From: Phoronis australis
Taxonomy: Eukaryota > Phoronida > Phoronidae
Assembly: GCA_002633005.1 (NCBI GenBank)
Contig: NMRA01000359.1
Span: forward strand, 213,438-277,437
Direction: 5' to 3'
DNA: 64,000 nt
The notes beneath the pieces were generated by a model, which had not been told where the DNA came from, did no database searches, and saw only the letters and a list, made by a program, of their open reading frames with translations. Shown in pieces: positions 51,691-63,632 of this stretch; within the stretch, counting starts at the first letter, position 1; the number at the start of each line of letters is the position of its first letter. The position numbers were made by a program, and so were the translations under genes.

Positions 51691-52489
51691 CATTGACTTT
51701 ACGTCTAGCCAGTTTGGATAAAACATAATTGTCAGAATTGGAACTTTTCATTTTCTGGACTGTTGTCTGATGGTAGCTATGAAACAAAACTTGAAAATGG
51801 ATGGCACATCCTGAATTTGGTGTTACCTGCTTAAAAAGTGGAAATTCACTTTTTCGTCATATCGAGTACTAAACTGGCGAGATTTTACTGTAGTAGCCCG
51901 CAAGTTCGTTATCTTTAAATTTTGTAACTGAAGTAACTTTTTTTGTCTTTCTAGATACCACAGAGATGACAATATTATAGTTCCAGCAGGTGGCATACTG
52001 CTCAAGGTGATTCTTATGGCATTAGGCTGGTAGTATGCGTCCAACAGGGTCCAAATAGCCTCATTAGGTGCTTTTTGTTTTTGAATAACAGTGTTTCACG
52101 GTGAGGAGTCCTGCATGGTAGCTCTGAGTTTAATCATGACGTGCGCACTCTCTGTGTTGTGTGGACTCAATGCAACAGGTATACAGAGAGCAAAGTGGTA
52201 TCCCGCAATTATTGCTAATTTTAGTTGAATACCAACACAGTCTGTTGATTATAAATTGAAGTGGGTGCCAGTACACAATACATTTTAGCACTCTTTGTCG
52301 CAGCCGTAAATTAAATTTCCCAACAACAAGAAAGGTGAAGATTACCATTTTGACACAAAAAAGTTACTTTGGCTGACAGCTATGGTGGGATTAGAATCTT
52401 TCTTTAATTTGCACATCACAGAGTAAAGGTAAACGCTTGCTGTCTCTGATGCTATGTAATAGTTAGCCAGTGATTGCATTGTGTCACCA

Positions 52490-52600
52490 CAAGACAGTAG
52501 GGCCGCTCCAGATCACATAACGGCACTCGAATCGCGCTGTATTTACCCACAGTGCTGTAAACATCCGTCAGGCACATTTGCCGCCGCGTTTTCATGGCAC
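52490..52600 (+). repeat. Dispersed repeat, SINE-like, copy 2
   Basis: Counterpart, in the opposite orientation, of 23052-23250. Confidence 0.4.
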
Positions 52601-53213
52601 TGGAGTTTCACATGTTATTTGACGTCCGATTCTTTACAAGTTTTTCTCATTTGCATTACTCTATTCGTCCTTCCAATACCAGTATTATGATTGCTGTGCT
52701 GTGGGCTCCAACTCCGACATGAGAAAGTTTGTTAATCTGGATAAATACCTGTGGATACGTGATTTGAAACTCTTTGCCTTCCCGACATCTATGAGAGATA
52801 CGAAAATGCGCCTGATGTCCAAAACGCGCTTTCTTATCTCCAGGACAATGGGTTCTGTCCGGGACAGCCCTATTGATCTTTCATTTTTGACAGAAAAATG
52901 GTAGTTCTCAGGCCCTTTAAATTGAATAATAAATTGGTTATGCTGAAACCTTGAGGGCATTTTCAGCTGTTTTAACCCAACATTATGACAGCTGCTCTAT
53001 ATAAGTGAGGGTTGTCTGTATTAAAACCCTTTTTATGTTTTTGCAAGTGTTCGATAAAGTGTACTGTCTTCAAGCCCATAAAACTTAGTAGAACAACTCA
53101 GATTTTCCAGTCAAACACTTACAGGACTCCTCACTGTTGCTTCTGATGTCGAGTTTTGCAATGTAATCTACAGTGAAACCTCCTCAATTTTCGCACACTG
53201 AAATATTTTTCCT

Positions 53214-53518
53214 AAAAGTGAGGCATTCTTTTTTGGTAAATGGACAGTGTAAATTAGTGTGTAAAATTACGAAGTTGCAGTCACGAGTTGCCTCAAATGA
53301 AATATTATGGAAATTCCACCCGTTTCTGCTGTTTCTGCCGTGTTCAGTGTTACTAATTGAGGAGTCTAGAAAAGTGAGGCATTCTTTTTTGGTAAATGGA
53401 CAGTGTAAATTAGTGTGTAAAATTACGAAGTTGCAGTCATGAGTTGCCTCAAATGAATTATTATGGAAAATCCACCTGTTTCTGCCATGTTCAGTGTTAC
53501 TAATTGAGGAGTCTAGCC
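53214..53518. repeat. Two tandem ~156-bp repeats
   Basis: Units start at 53214 and 53370 (AAAAGTGAGGCATTC onwards) and run to TTGAGGAGTCTAG. The second unit has a 9-bp deletion in the CTGTTTCTGCC stretch. Confidence 0.85.
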
Positions 53519-54039
53519 TATGTGTAGGCAGTTTTGCTGTAAATGTGTGCCATAAGGTTGTGAGGGGTGTTATCCTTTAAGTGTAAACAGGTGCTTTAGC
53601 CGCCTGATTGCCTGCGACAGACACTTGTCGCTATTCTTGTCAGAGTGAGTTTTAATTTGGTTTATTGCCAAGGAGTAATGGTGCTAAACGTAAAAGATTG
53701 TTATGCAGTTTCCTCTAAGCAAGAGATGTTAGTGTTGTGCAACAATATCTCCGTTTTTACTTAGTCAAAGAAAATTTCCAGCATTTTTTAAACGTTTTGT
53801 CTAACATTAGCGCCTAAAGTATCTTTTTGGATTTCTAGATGTCATTTTTGTGAGAACATTTCACTCGGTCGAATATCAAGTATTCCCAAAACTGGAATTT
53901 GACGTACCAAAAATTCATCGCTATTCTTTAGAGTGTCTGCTTTATTGTTATTTGTTATTGTTGTTTGTCTGGGCAGTTAAACATTAGCTCTGTATCGGTT
54001 CTTGCCTGTTAAAGCGTTGTGGATAATTTTGTATTATGC

Positions 54040-54700
54040 TACCACATACGTATGTGGGTGCGTATTGCCATCATTTCTGCTCGGGCATCCAGCGTCCGCT
54101 GCTCTGTCTGTAAAACCTCTTGCAGTGATCTTAGTGAGATTTGGCAGATGTGAAACTGGCGACAGATGATGAGTTTGAGACCGATCTGTTTAATGCAGTG
54201 TCTTCTAGTTACAATTTTAATTTTTTATATTTGCCTCTGTATCCTCAGAGTTTATTGATGGATTTTCTTGAAATTTGGCAAATACGTTTTATTGAGGAAG
54301 AGTTGAGGCCTTACCATTTTCGGACGCATTTACTATTTTCCAATCCGTTTGTTGCAATCCGCCTCTCCCTCCCTCCTTCCCTCCCTCCTTCCCTCCCTTC
54401 TTCCCCCCCAGGATCTTTGTGCATGTGCATTCCTGTAACCATGGCAACAGTTGACAACTTGTTTTGGAGGGATCTGACTAGCGGTGTGCCTTGTACTGGC
54501 AAGTATTTTTTTATGCTTGCCTCAGTATATTTGGATTTCCTGGATGGATTTTGATAAAATTTGGCTAATAGGTTTCTATTAGGCAAGCGAGGAGTACTTC
54601 CCATTTTCGGACAACTTTTACTCATTGTGCCTCACCTTGTGGTCATCCCTAGAAGTATATCATTTGTGGTGCAGTGGTGGGCATATTTCAGCGCTACTGG
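54040..54700. repeat. CTAGTGG-repeat element, degenerate short copy
   Basis: The head matches intron-12 element words (CACATA.GTATGTGG, AGCGTCCGCTGCT) and the tail matches ATTTG.G.TGCA..GTGGGC. Monomer words are eroded (54199, 54484, 54637). Contains a (TCCC)n run at 54365-54408. Confidence 0.6.
54365..54408. repeat. (TCCC)n microsatellite
   Basis: CTCCCTCCCTCCTTCCCTCC and similar. Confidence 0.9.
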
Positions 54701-54949
54701 ATCAACTCAGTTTTAAGTTGTTTTCCAATCGGGGCATTATTTAATCAAAGACTCAGAGGCTGAAAAGCTCTTATGACGTCTCGAATTTTCCATGGGCTGG
54801 AATTGCTCTCCACACTCATTCTACGCAAACACTTTACGCATTTAGGGGGAGCATGGCAACGCTTAATTTTACAAGCCCTGCCCTCTGTAGTGCAGCATTT
54901 TCCCATGGAAAGTGGTGACAGTTTCCCTGTTAAACTGACATTGAACTCC

Positions 54950-55525
54950 TGGGACCTTATAAACAACAACTGTAGTCAAATATCGAAAAAACTATGCTTT
55001 GTCAACCATCAAAAGTATGTATTTTCTGGAAGGAGATAGATTGAGGATTCTAAAAATATGCTTCTTACTAACTGTGTCTTTATTATTGTTACCTGACCAA
55101 CTTTTTAAATGAAAATTTTCCGTTATGTCTTAAAAACACTATTAGGAATTTTTTATTGTTCACTTAGTGCGTTTTTTATGCCAGATTAACTCGCAAAACA
55201 TAAAAAACATCAGTCAAGGCATTTTAAAGCAAAACCCTTACAGCCTATTTAAAATTTAAGTGAAGTTTTCACCTAAAAAGGTTTTAGTAAAATCGACATG
55301 GAGGATATTTTGCTCCGAATGTAAATAGATAAATTCTTGCACATGAAAATTTGTCTTACTAATAAACTGGTCCTGTGACTGTATTAAAGACACAGTAGTA
55401 AGAAGCATATTTTTAGAATACTCATCGTTCTTCTTTCAAAATTATATACTTTTAATGGTTGACAAAGCATAGTTTTTTCGATATGTGACTTTGAATTGAG
55501 GTTGTTTATTAAGGTCCTACTTAAC
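54950..55525. mobile_element. Long palindromic element
   Basis: Arms 54950-55082 and 55384-55525 are complementary (shared ATATCGAAAAAACTATGCTT, TGTCAACCAT and TCTAAAAATATGCTTCTTAC) around a ~300-bp loop. The weaker match extends outwards. No ORF of note. Confidence 0.65.
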
Positions 55526-56560
55526 ATTAACAAAAGTCTGTGACACCAAAAGGAAGATTTTATAAAAGGCAGACTCTCTAAAGATGAAGGATGGTTTATT
55601 GTGAGGTCAACCTTTGTAGTATCGACTTGATTTTTTCCAGGAAATATGACCTGCATATCTAATAAATCCTGGTAGGCTCTAACGTTTGCTAAAACATCCA
55701 AAATTCTGGATTTTTTCTTTAAATTTCACTGTGGAGTTTTATTTAGAGATTATTCAATATCAACTTTTACACTGAATTTATTTGTCATTTAGCTCAGATG
55801 TAAGATGTGGGTTGTGCGTTATTTCAAAGGTAAAGATTGTAACTTGTTTTATCAGACATGGTATGATATATTTTGGCTGCAATTGCTTTGCAAAGCGTAA
55901 TATGTGAACCTAAGTGCCATGTGCCCTTCAAGGAATGAAATCAATGTTTTTGATTTCTTTCTCTCTTTTGCTTTGCTTGGAAACCACGCATGAGGAAGCT
56001 ACATTCTCAGTCTTCATAAACTGCCATGAATTTGTGTATTAAGCTTTTTTCTAACTTTTTAATCTTAACAAACTGCTACTTAATATCTTAGTCTTAAGGT
56101 TACGTGTACCCCTAGTTCAAATATTGTCTTGTGGGCTAATAGTTGAGGCAAATCTATTCATGTCATTCACAATACTGACATTCTGGTGGTCAGGTAATCA
56201 TGCGTTTCTGGAAAAAAAGTTGTTTTTGAAAGGTACATTGATGGGAAAGAAGTCCTTTCTTCTGTAAGTCATAGACAACGTGGGGTTCATCACAAATGAA
56301 TTGCACGAAACTACAGAGAAATATTGGGCGAGAGGTGTGTAAAATTTGCAGCAATTGTGTGAAGTTTTGTTGAACATTTGGATTTTCTAATCCAGACGAT
56401 CTGGCCTTCTGCAGCCAATTTCAGTGGCAGTTTGGCCTCCTCGGGATCGAGTTTGACTTCGACCGTAGCATGGAGTCGAGTCTCGAGTGCTGTTGGCCTT
56501 CACACAAGCTTCTTACACTTTGACAGTATTTTCCTTCGAAGTGTGATATTTGTGCCACAT
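55526..56560. other. Downstream DNA, nothing recognised
   Basis: AT-rich, no convincing ORF. Confidence 0.4.
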
Positions 56561-56682
56561 AACCATGGGCAACAGTCTGATATAACGTGCCGCATTTTGA
56601 GAACCAGTTTGATGCCCGTTATTCAGTGGGGAAAACTGGTTCTCAAAATTCGGGCACGTTATATCAGACCATTACCTAACCA
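56561..56682. mobile_element. Near-perfect short hairpin element
   Basis: Arms 56575-56610 and 56633-56670 (GTCTGATATAACGTGCC and onward to GAACCAGTTT) pair almost perfectly around a 22-nt loop. The outer ends (AACCATGG / CATGGTTA) extend the match. Confidence 0.7.
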
Positions 56683-58398
56683 TGAATAAAAATTTCAAAA
56701 CTTTGAAACTGTACTGTAGAAATCTCATCAGAGTGTGTGGCTTGAAGATAATAAGTATTTGCATTATAGAAACACTTTTTTGGGGAGATTTGATCTGATG
56801 GACAACCTTAGCAAACGGTGCGTGTTGGTGATGACCTTTTCGAAAGTGGTGTTTTTCACTAGAAAACAACATCATCTATTTGTATTAAAATAACCTTGTT
56901 TGAAACCTTCACATATTTTGCAGTCTTCATGTTCATGTTTTCAAAATTGCATTTTTAGAAATAGGGTTACACGTAACATTTTAAGAGATTTTATTAAAGG
57001 TATGTCGTTTTTTATTAGTGGCAATAGACAAACCCTGATGGGGCCTTGTTGCCCATAGTGTAGTTCTGCCTGATCAACACGGATTTTAATAAACTATTAT
57101 CCATTTGATTCTTTTTTTTCAATAATTGCACCCTGCTGGGCTGTTCTGGCCAGTCTGTGTGGTTGTATGCTCCATGAACTTTACGTTTGACTGGCTTGAA
57201 TACTACATGATTTTATCGAAAATCTGTTTATTAATTCCCAACAATAGACACATGATACTCGAGTTCAACTAGATACCTTTCCTTTATGAATTCTCGGTCC
57301 CTGGTTAGTCCACCGTGAGAGAAGATGTCTGCACTTGGCGGCGTAGTTTTCTCGGGTACGTTGGCATTGCTGATGCACCAATTCAAGTTTCACTAGGCGG
57401 GTGTCTATACGGCTACTCGAAGTGTGCATGAATTGTTTTAGTTACCATCATCCCTTCGCGGTAACGGCGTTTTTTTTTTTAGTCCAAACTGCTAAAAAGG
57501 TGCTCTGGTTAAGTGTTTGCGTTGGAAAATAGCTTGAATCACAACATTTTGCTTTGGTAAACAAAATGATGGTGAGAGAAATAATATAATATTCAGGACT
57601 GCCACATGTTTATTTCATGAAAATGACTGAGACAGAAATTTGACCTTACTCTCTCGCTTCACAATTGCTAAAAAAAGGTTTAGCCAAGTTGTGAGTACAT
57701 CGCAGTTTATAAATAGTAGAATTACAATTCAGAAACAAGCAGTCACCACTTTGAACTTTGCACAAGTGAAACTTAAGTATTTTTAACAAATGTAGACCAA
57801 ATTTTTTAGTTTTTATAATTCGGAAAGTCTTGAATCGTTTTTCATGAAACGGACCCGGGTTCTAATCGCCGAACTCGCAATTCTAATTCGTGTCGGTATT
57901 CTGTTAGCTTTTCCACGAACTTTTGGTAATTGTCCATAATCTTGTGCTCGGGTATACTTTGTTTCATGCAGATGAGTTTCTTGTCCAAGCTTGATCTTGC
58001 ATAGCACAATATTATCGAACACACAATTACAGAAAATTTTCGAGTCTCTACCGCAGATGAACAAAAAATGTAAAACAAATGAGGCCTGTTAGAAGGGCAC
58101 TGTTTATTCTCCATTGTGTTTCGTCATTCTCTGGCAGCGTAGCAAGAGACCCCTCTCGGTACGAGGGCGTTTGTACATTAGTCTCGTCGCCTGAGCTTGT
58201 TTCTGGTTTTGATTTTTCTCGACGTTTGCCTTACTGTTCAGCACTAAATGCTCTCTGCCGCCAGTATGGTAAATACCAATGACAATGTAGATTATCGTCT
58301 GTATTTTAATACATTTCATAAGACCCGACGTAAAGTTTAATTGCGTAAGTATTTGTCATTTTTCTCTACGATGCAAACTTGTCATGTTTGAAGTACTG
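56683..58398. other. Region 3' of the minus-strand gene
   Basis: No second gene seen. Minus-strand ATTAAA-type signals near 58300-58340 could serve the 58399-59130 gene. Confidence 0.35.
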
Positions 58399-59130
58399 TC
58401 ATTCTTTCTCGAGGTGAAGTTTTCCTACCAAGTAACAGATTTTCGTCGTCTTGTCCAGTAAATATGGTAGATAGGATAACAGCCCTTGAAAACCGCCACT
58501 GTCGGGCACGGCTAATCTGTATGTAAACAAGTTATCGCGCTCGTTGTGAATTTTGGAAAAGTTGAAATCCTCTGACAATTCTAAAGTAAGCTGGCTTTGT
58601 AAATCGTCTACTGTGTCCTTAATTTCCGGTTGTCTTAGCCTCGTAATGCTGTCGCAGTAATCAGAAATTCTTTTAAACACCACTCGGTCTCCTTCGACCT
58701 TTAGCGCACCAAACTGTCGCCAGTAGCCCCAAAACTGGTCCAATATTTCCAAGTTCATCCCAGTCCTTACTTTCCCCGATTGTTTAAGTCGTTTGCACAT
58801 ATCGTGAAGAATTCGAAATTGTTTCATGGAGTACACGTTCCCAGGCACCAGTCGTGGTACCGCCAGTTGAATGCTTTTCAAAACGTCGACAAAAGTTTGC
58901 CTTTTTCGAGAAAACCAACTGAGGTACTCGCCTCGCAAGGCGTTCAGCCGTCCCATATGTTTGTGCACCTCGGCCTTTATTGTATTTAACTCCGTTAGAC
59001 GGCTGTCAAACTCGTTTATAACTTTCTTCTCCGGCAAAGCTCGCCATGTGAACATGATCTCGTAATAATCCCGGGTGTTAGGTCGGTCAGTGCGTCCGGG
59101 GGTTGACAAGTTGCTCGCGGCGCTCACCAT
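58399..59130 (-). CDS. Unidentified 243-residue protein, probable single coding exon
   Basis: Open for 256 codons on the minus strand; I start at the second Met (59130, context ACCCATGG). The upstream stretch reads TTTGCAG followed by GTAATTT, so a splice acceptor probably ends near 59152 and the first in-frame Met (59169) would be intronic. The protein is mostly helical and charged: EIMFTWRALPEKKVINEF, then ELNTIKAEVHKHMGRLNALR (coiled-coil-like), RGEYLSWFSRKRQTFVDVLK, and a C-terminal half with YCDSITRLRQPEIKDTVDDL and LLSYLPYLLDKTTKICYLVG. It has no signal peptide, no transmembrane helix and no motif I recognise. Length, lack of stops and non-repetitive sequence support a real gene; function is unknown. 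Confidence 0.6.
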   Translation of the reverse strand: MVSAASNLSTPGRTDRPNTRDYYEIMFTWRALPEKKVINEFDSRLTELNTIKAEVHKHMGRLNALRGEYLSWFSRKRQTFVDVLKSIQLAVPRLVPGNVYSMKQFRILHDMCKRLKQSGKVRTGMNLEILDQFWGYWRQFGALKVEGDRVVFKRISDYCDSITRLRQPEIKDTVDDLQSQLTLELSEDFNFSKIHNERDNLFTYRLAVPDSGGFQGLLSYLPYLLDKTTKICYLVGKLHLEKE

Positions 59131-62100
59131 GGGTACCCTGTGTAAATTACCTGCAAATACAGACAACATTATTTAGACTCGCTCAAGTTCAAGGGCAGCA
59201 TTTTACAAGAGCTTTGAACCCTTTCCGTGATAAAATATTTCCCATGTTGGTTCGCACGCAGCCGGAATTCAGTATAGGCGCGTGACTGTATATTATCTGG
59301 CAGAAATGATATACCGACGGACACAGTCGTAAGTCGCCGTGCACGTTCGCCCCTAGCGAATCGAGAAACATGTGACTAGGTTCTGAAGTGCGAATTTTTT
59401 TAAACGAATTTGGTGCCTGGGGCCTAATCGCTGTACTCGAAAATTGATGATATTGCATGACACGCTTCGAGTAAACTTGTACACTAATTATGTCAGCGTT
59501 TAAAGCGTCTATAAACCTGAATTCCATCACAAAAATGACATGGACTACCTGATGCGCTATACCGTTCAAATTTTTCTTAGTCAAATTGGAAACGACTTGA
59601 GGGTTTCGAAAGATCTGGCAATTCGTTGTCACTTCTTTGAATCCAAAACATCACCTTGCGGAACAATTGAATGCGAGGCCAATTTCAGTTTAGTTATAAG
59701 TGTTCTAGCTGAAGTTCGCTTCTTAGTCGGAAGGCGGGTAGGCCTATTTAAGCCGCCAGTCTGTAGAGTCCTGAGTTTGGAGGTTACTGAGATCATGCAG
59801 TGGGCCTGATAGAAGAGCAAAACCTACTTAAAGAAAATTTTGTTTCTCCGGTACGAAGTATAATTCCACTAGTTTAATTGACTTTTTCAGTCACACGTAA
59901 TCCGGTGATGTAGTCCTCTGTGTTGCCAGGTCGACACCCATATGTCGGCTTACATTTCAACGAGAAGCGCCAACCCCGTGTGTTTAAGAATGCATGGTTA
60001 CGCAAATAATCTGCTCAATTCGTTACGTTATCACTGCATTATTGACAAATTTGTCAGTGTATGTCTCCACAAGACTCCAAACATTGAACCGTATTGTAAA
60101 TCTTGCATTGGCAAACATGCCAATACTTATATTCTATAGAAGCTAAACAAACCTTATTACAACTGTTTTGTTTTCCTACCCAAAGATAACACGTCACGAA
60201 ACACGGTAACTAATGTCTCTCGTCTCACCGATAATCTCGAGAGTACCCAATGGCTGGGAACAAATTTCTCCCTTGCCGCAGAGTTGCTAGGTTTAGCTCC
60301 GCAGTATCAAGTTAATGTTTGTTTCAGTACCGCTACGATCTTGATTAATAATAGTATACACATATCTAAACTTCCATTCGAACGCTTGCAGCTTATTACG
60401 GGACCAGAACTGCATTGCTAAGAATCTGCATCTATGTTGACTAAGACGCCTGACACACACTGGTTCGAGTTGCAAACACACAGCCAGTCCACACGTGCAA
60501 TGTTTGTGTGCTTATTGACACTTTAAGAATAAAAAAAGCTTTGTAACACAAACCATGCATGTTGCACAAAATTGACATATGCCGCAATTGCGGTCTTGAA
60601 TAGCCATTAATGATTTCGCACAAACACAGGAATACCTGATTAAAATTTTCCCTTTCAACTCCATCTCTCTGTGTTATTTGATAAGGTCTTAATGTTCACT
60701 CCTTCCTCATTCCGTGCAGGTAAGGCCGGAACTTTAATTGTGTGAAATTCTCTTCTATTACGTTTCCAATAACTGTACAGTACTCTTCGCGACAACCCTG
60801 TCACCATGACAACAGCATTATGTACAACATTCGATATTTTACATCGATTGTGTCCTGTTCACGAGCTTGAGGGCATTAAAATTATTTAATAAAAACTCTT
60901 TATAAAACCTAAACAGTAGCACTGTTAATCCCCTTTTGAAGTGCTAATTCAATTACGATATTTGATATTATAAAACGCCAATCCTTTTTTCGTTTACCAG
61001 CTCTGATAGGCAATTAAAGTTTAATGTCGTATTTCTAATCCCACCTGTGACGTAAATCGAACAACTATTCTTTTCACAAAAACGGCCGTGTAGATACAGA
61101 CTCGGTAAATTTCTTTCAACGAGCTCGAATTTTCGCGGAATGTATCAATTGATAACAGCCAAAGGAAAATTATTTTTCAGTCATTAACAGTTTTGATCCA
61201 AGAATCATTTAATTCATAACTGGTCCTCATACCTGACAACCGTGACTCCGCAGCAATGCGTAAAACCAAAAGGCAATACTTTTTCAAGATACTCACCCAG
61301 CCAAAAATCTGATTCTTCTTGACAAGTCCCAGACAGCATTTTGGAAGCGAACGCGTATCATTTTAGCAACATTTCCAGTTCAGTTGTACTGAAGTTAGTA
61401 TCAATCGAACACCTTACGTGTCTTGAATTTTCCTCTTGGCACTGGGCCTATCTGAGACTACGGAGACGATAACTTTAATTAAGTTAAAGGTCCTTCCAAA
61501 TATCACCCGTTTAACATTCAACGCAACAGATATCTGAGCGATTTGGTTCGTGCCGCAACTCTCGGCACAGTCCACAATCAAATGTCAGCGTTGGTGTGTT
61601 TACACAAGGTAAACAGCGCGCTGGCGCGTACGGGGAAATAGAATACACTGCATATAACATTGATAATACAATCAAACGATTATCGAAGAAGAGTAAACCT
61701 TTTTATAAATTTGACCCACTGTGTAAATGCAGCTTCTTATACAATACATTGTCAGAGCGCTGTGTTATATTACAGTGCGTCGCATCCCAGGGTAAAATCT
61801 AGGAAGCTTTCGATGGAGTTAAGTTTCATGCGAGAAAAAGAGATCACGTTTGTCAGCGAGATAGCCCGTCGCCATGCTAACCTACGTGATCACACGAGCT
61901 TCATTAGAGAATGTATTGCATCTCCTATTCTCGACCCTGGCAACGGAAACTGAGTCAAGAATTTCTAAATCAAATACAGGCTGCGTGCAGAAAATCGAGA
62001 ACTTGCCTTCGCACCAATGAACCTAAAAAAATTTCGTATACGAAGCAGAACGTAGAGTGATGCTCCGGAGTTGTGCCATGCGGCGGTGTCAAGCAGAACT

Positions 62101-62280
62101 AGAATAACGGTTCCAATGGTGACCATAGATCAAAGTAAACCCGAAACAAAGGAAGGCACGAAATGAAAATGTCACGATTCGCATGCGTCTTGTTGTTACA
62201 ACAGTGTTAAAGGTGCTTTTCACGCGTTTTCGTCAAAAATGAACTTTTGATTTATAAATCACCGAATTTAAAGGGGGTAT
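59131..62280. other. Region 5' of the minus-strand gene
   Basis: Could hold upstream exon(s) and promoter of the minus-strand gene. The 147-codon minus-strand ORF at 59189-59632 lacks any recognisable feature. Nothing else is supported. Confidence 0.4.
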
Positions 62281-62574
62281 CAGTGGCGGATTTGGGGGGG
62301 GGGGCAAGAGGGCCATGCCCCTCAAAAATTCTACCAGATACCATTTGGCAGTTCGGGTGAGACTTGCTGACTAGCACATGCCAGGGGGGTGAATAAACAA
62401 TGCATAGGCCCTGAACAAACCCCGTTTACCGTTTTTTTTAGCCAAAAGGTCCGCAAACCCAAAAAATTCGAGACCCGTGCATCCCTACATTTTAGGCTGG
62501 GCGCGCGCATCTGCCCAAATTCTGGTTATTCCTGTGCCCTCTCCCCCTAACTCAAAGTCCTGGATCCGCCCCTG
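62281..62574. mobile_element. hAT-like MITE, copy 4, longest
   Basis: Complete TIRs CAGTGGCGGATTTGG and CTGGATCCGCCCCTG, with a ~150-bp interior absent from the other copies. Confidence 0.65.
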
Positions 62575-63221
62575 GGTACTGCCGTTGAATGTGTTGATCG
62601 AAATCGAACATGGCCAAGTTTGATTAGCTACGTAACTGTAGTGCGCAAGCAACATTGCTTGAAATGATATTGCATGCACTCCACTAAATTCGTGCTTCTC
62701 AGTGTAAACTGGGGATTACAAATCCTACGTGAAAAGCTTAATTTTTGTACACAGTGGAAAAATAAGCCGCGAGAATGTACACACAGCCGTGAATCTTTGG
62801 ATGGATGACCTGGGTCAAACAAATATGGGGTCAACTGAACTGGATTCAAGCCGAACTAAGCTACTAGGCGCTAAACAAGTCTTACGCGAGATGTTACGAG
62901 TTAGTGATTCTACTTAACGAGTCAGTGCTCAGTGCTCAACTTGACAGGAACAGGGATAACACAATAAAGCAAACGGATTCACTCTAACTTTATAAAGGAA
63001 GATCCGCAAATCAATAGACAGACATTCGTCACTCATGTTTTGCTCACGAAGTTGATCATGACAGTGAAATGTAAAAAATGAATTTAATATTGAAAAATAT
63101 GCATGGTTTGAGGAAAACAAGGAAATTCGAGAGCCCACAGAAATCCACTTGTTTCTTGCTCAGATGAGAAATGGTTTATGGACAGAAGTTTTTTTGACTG
63201 GGGGCATGTTTACAGCAGGTT

Positions 63222-63632
63222 TAAAGGTGTATTTGCGTGCTCCTAACTATGCTAATGTATGGCAGGAACTAAACGACAATGCTATTTGAACATCATCTAC
63301 GCTAAACAAAGTGCAGTTGTATTCCTTGACAACTTGTAAATGTGAAAACAAAATATTCTGCTAATAAATTATATGACCTTTGCACTAATGACGTACTTTG
63401 GGGGCTCACATTATTCGCATCATACAGTGTTATCCCCAACACCACGTCACATACTCACAAGAAACATTCGAGTGATTTACCGCATTTCATTTCGACAAAA
63501 AATCGTTCTTAAAAACATTTGGCAACTTTCAACACAATTTATACTAACACCATCCTTATATGTTGTGTTCCTAGCTAATTTGACCAAGCAATAATAAAGA
63601 TAAGGATTTGCGTCTAAGCTCCACTTTAAATT
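63222..63632. repeat. Dispersed ~400-bp repeat, copy 2
   Basis: Same family as 51293-51690. TTTAAAGGTG at the left and CCACTTTAAA at the right might be short termini next to TTAA. Confidence 0.6.

Noticed and set aside
52685-52960. Plus-strand frame reading CCAVGSNSDMRK then LKLFAFP, considered as a THAP relic
   Set aside because: Only the first part is THAP-like. The Trp and the second C..H pair are missing, so the match is too weak.
59189-59632. 147-codon minus-strand ORF upstream of the unidentified gene as its first exon
   Set aside because: No donor in the right phase could be justified and the protein looks random.
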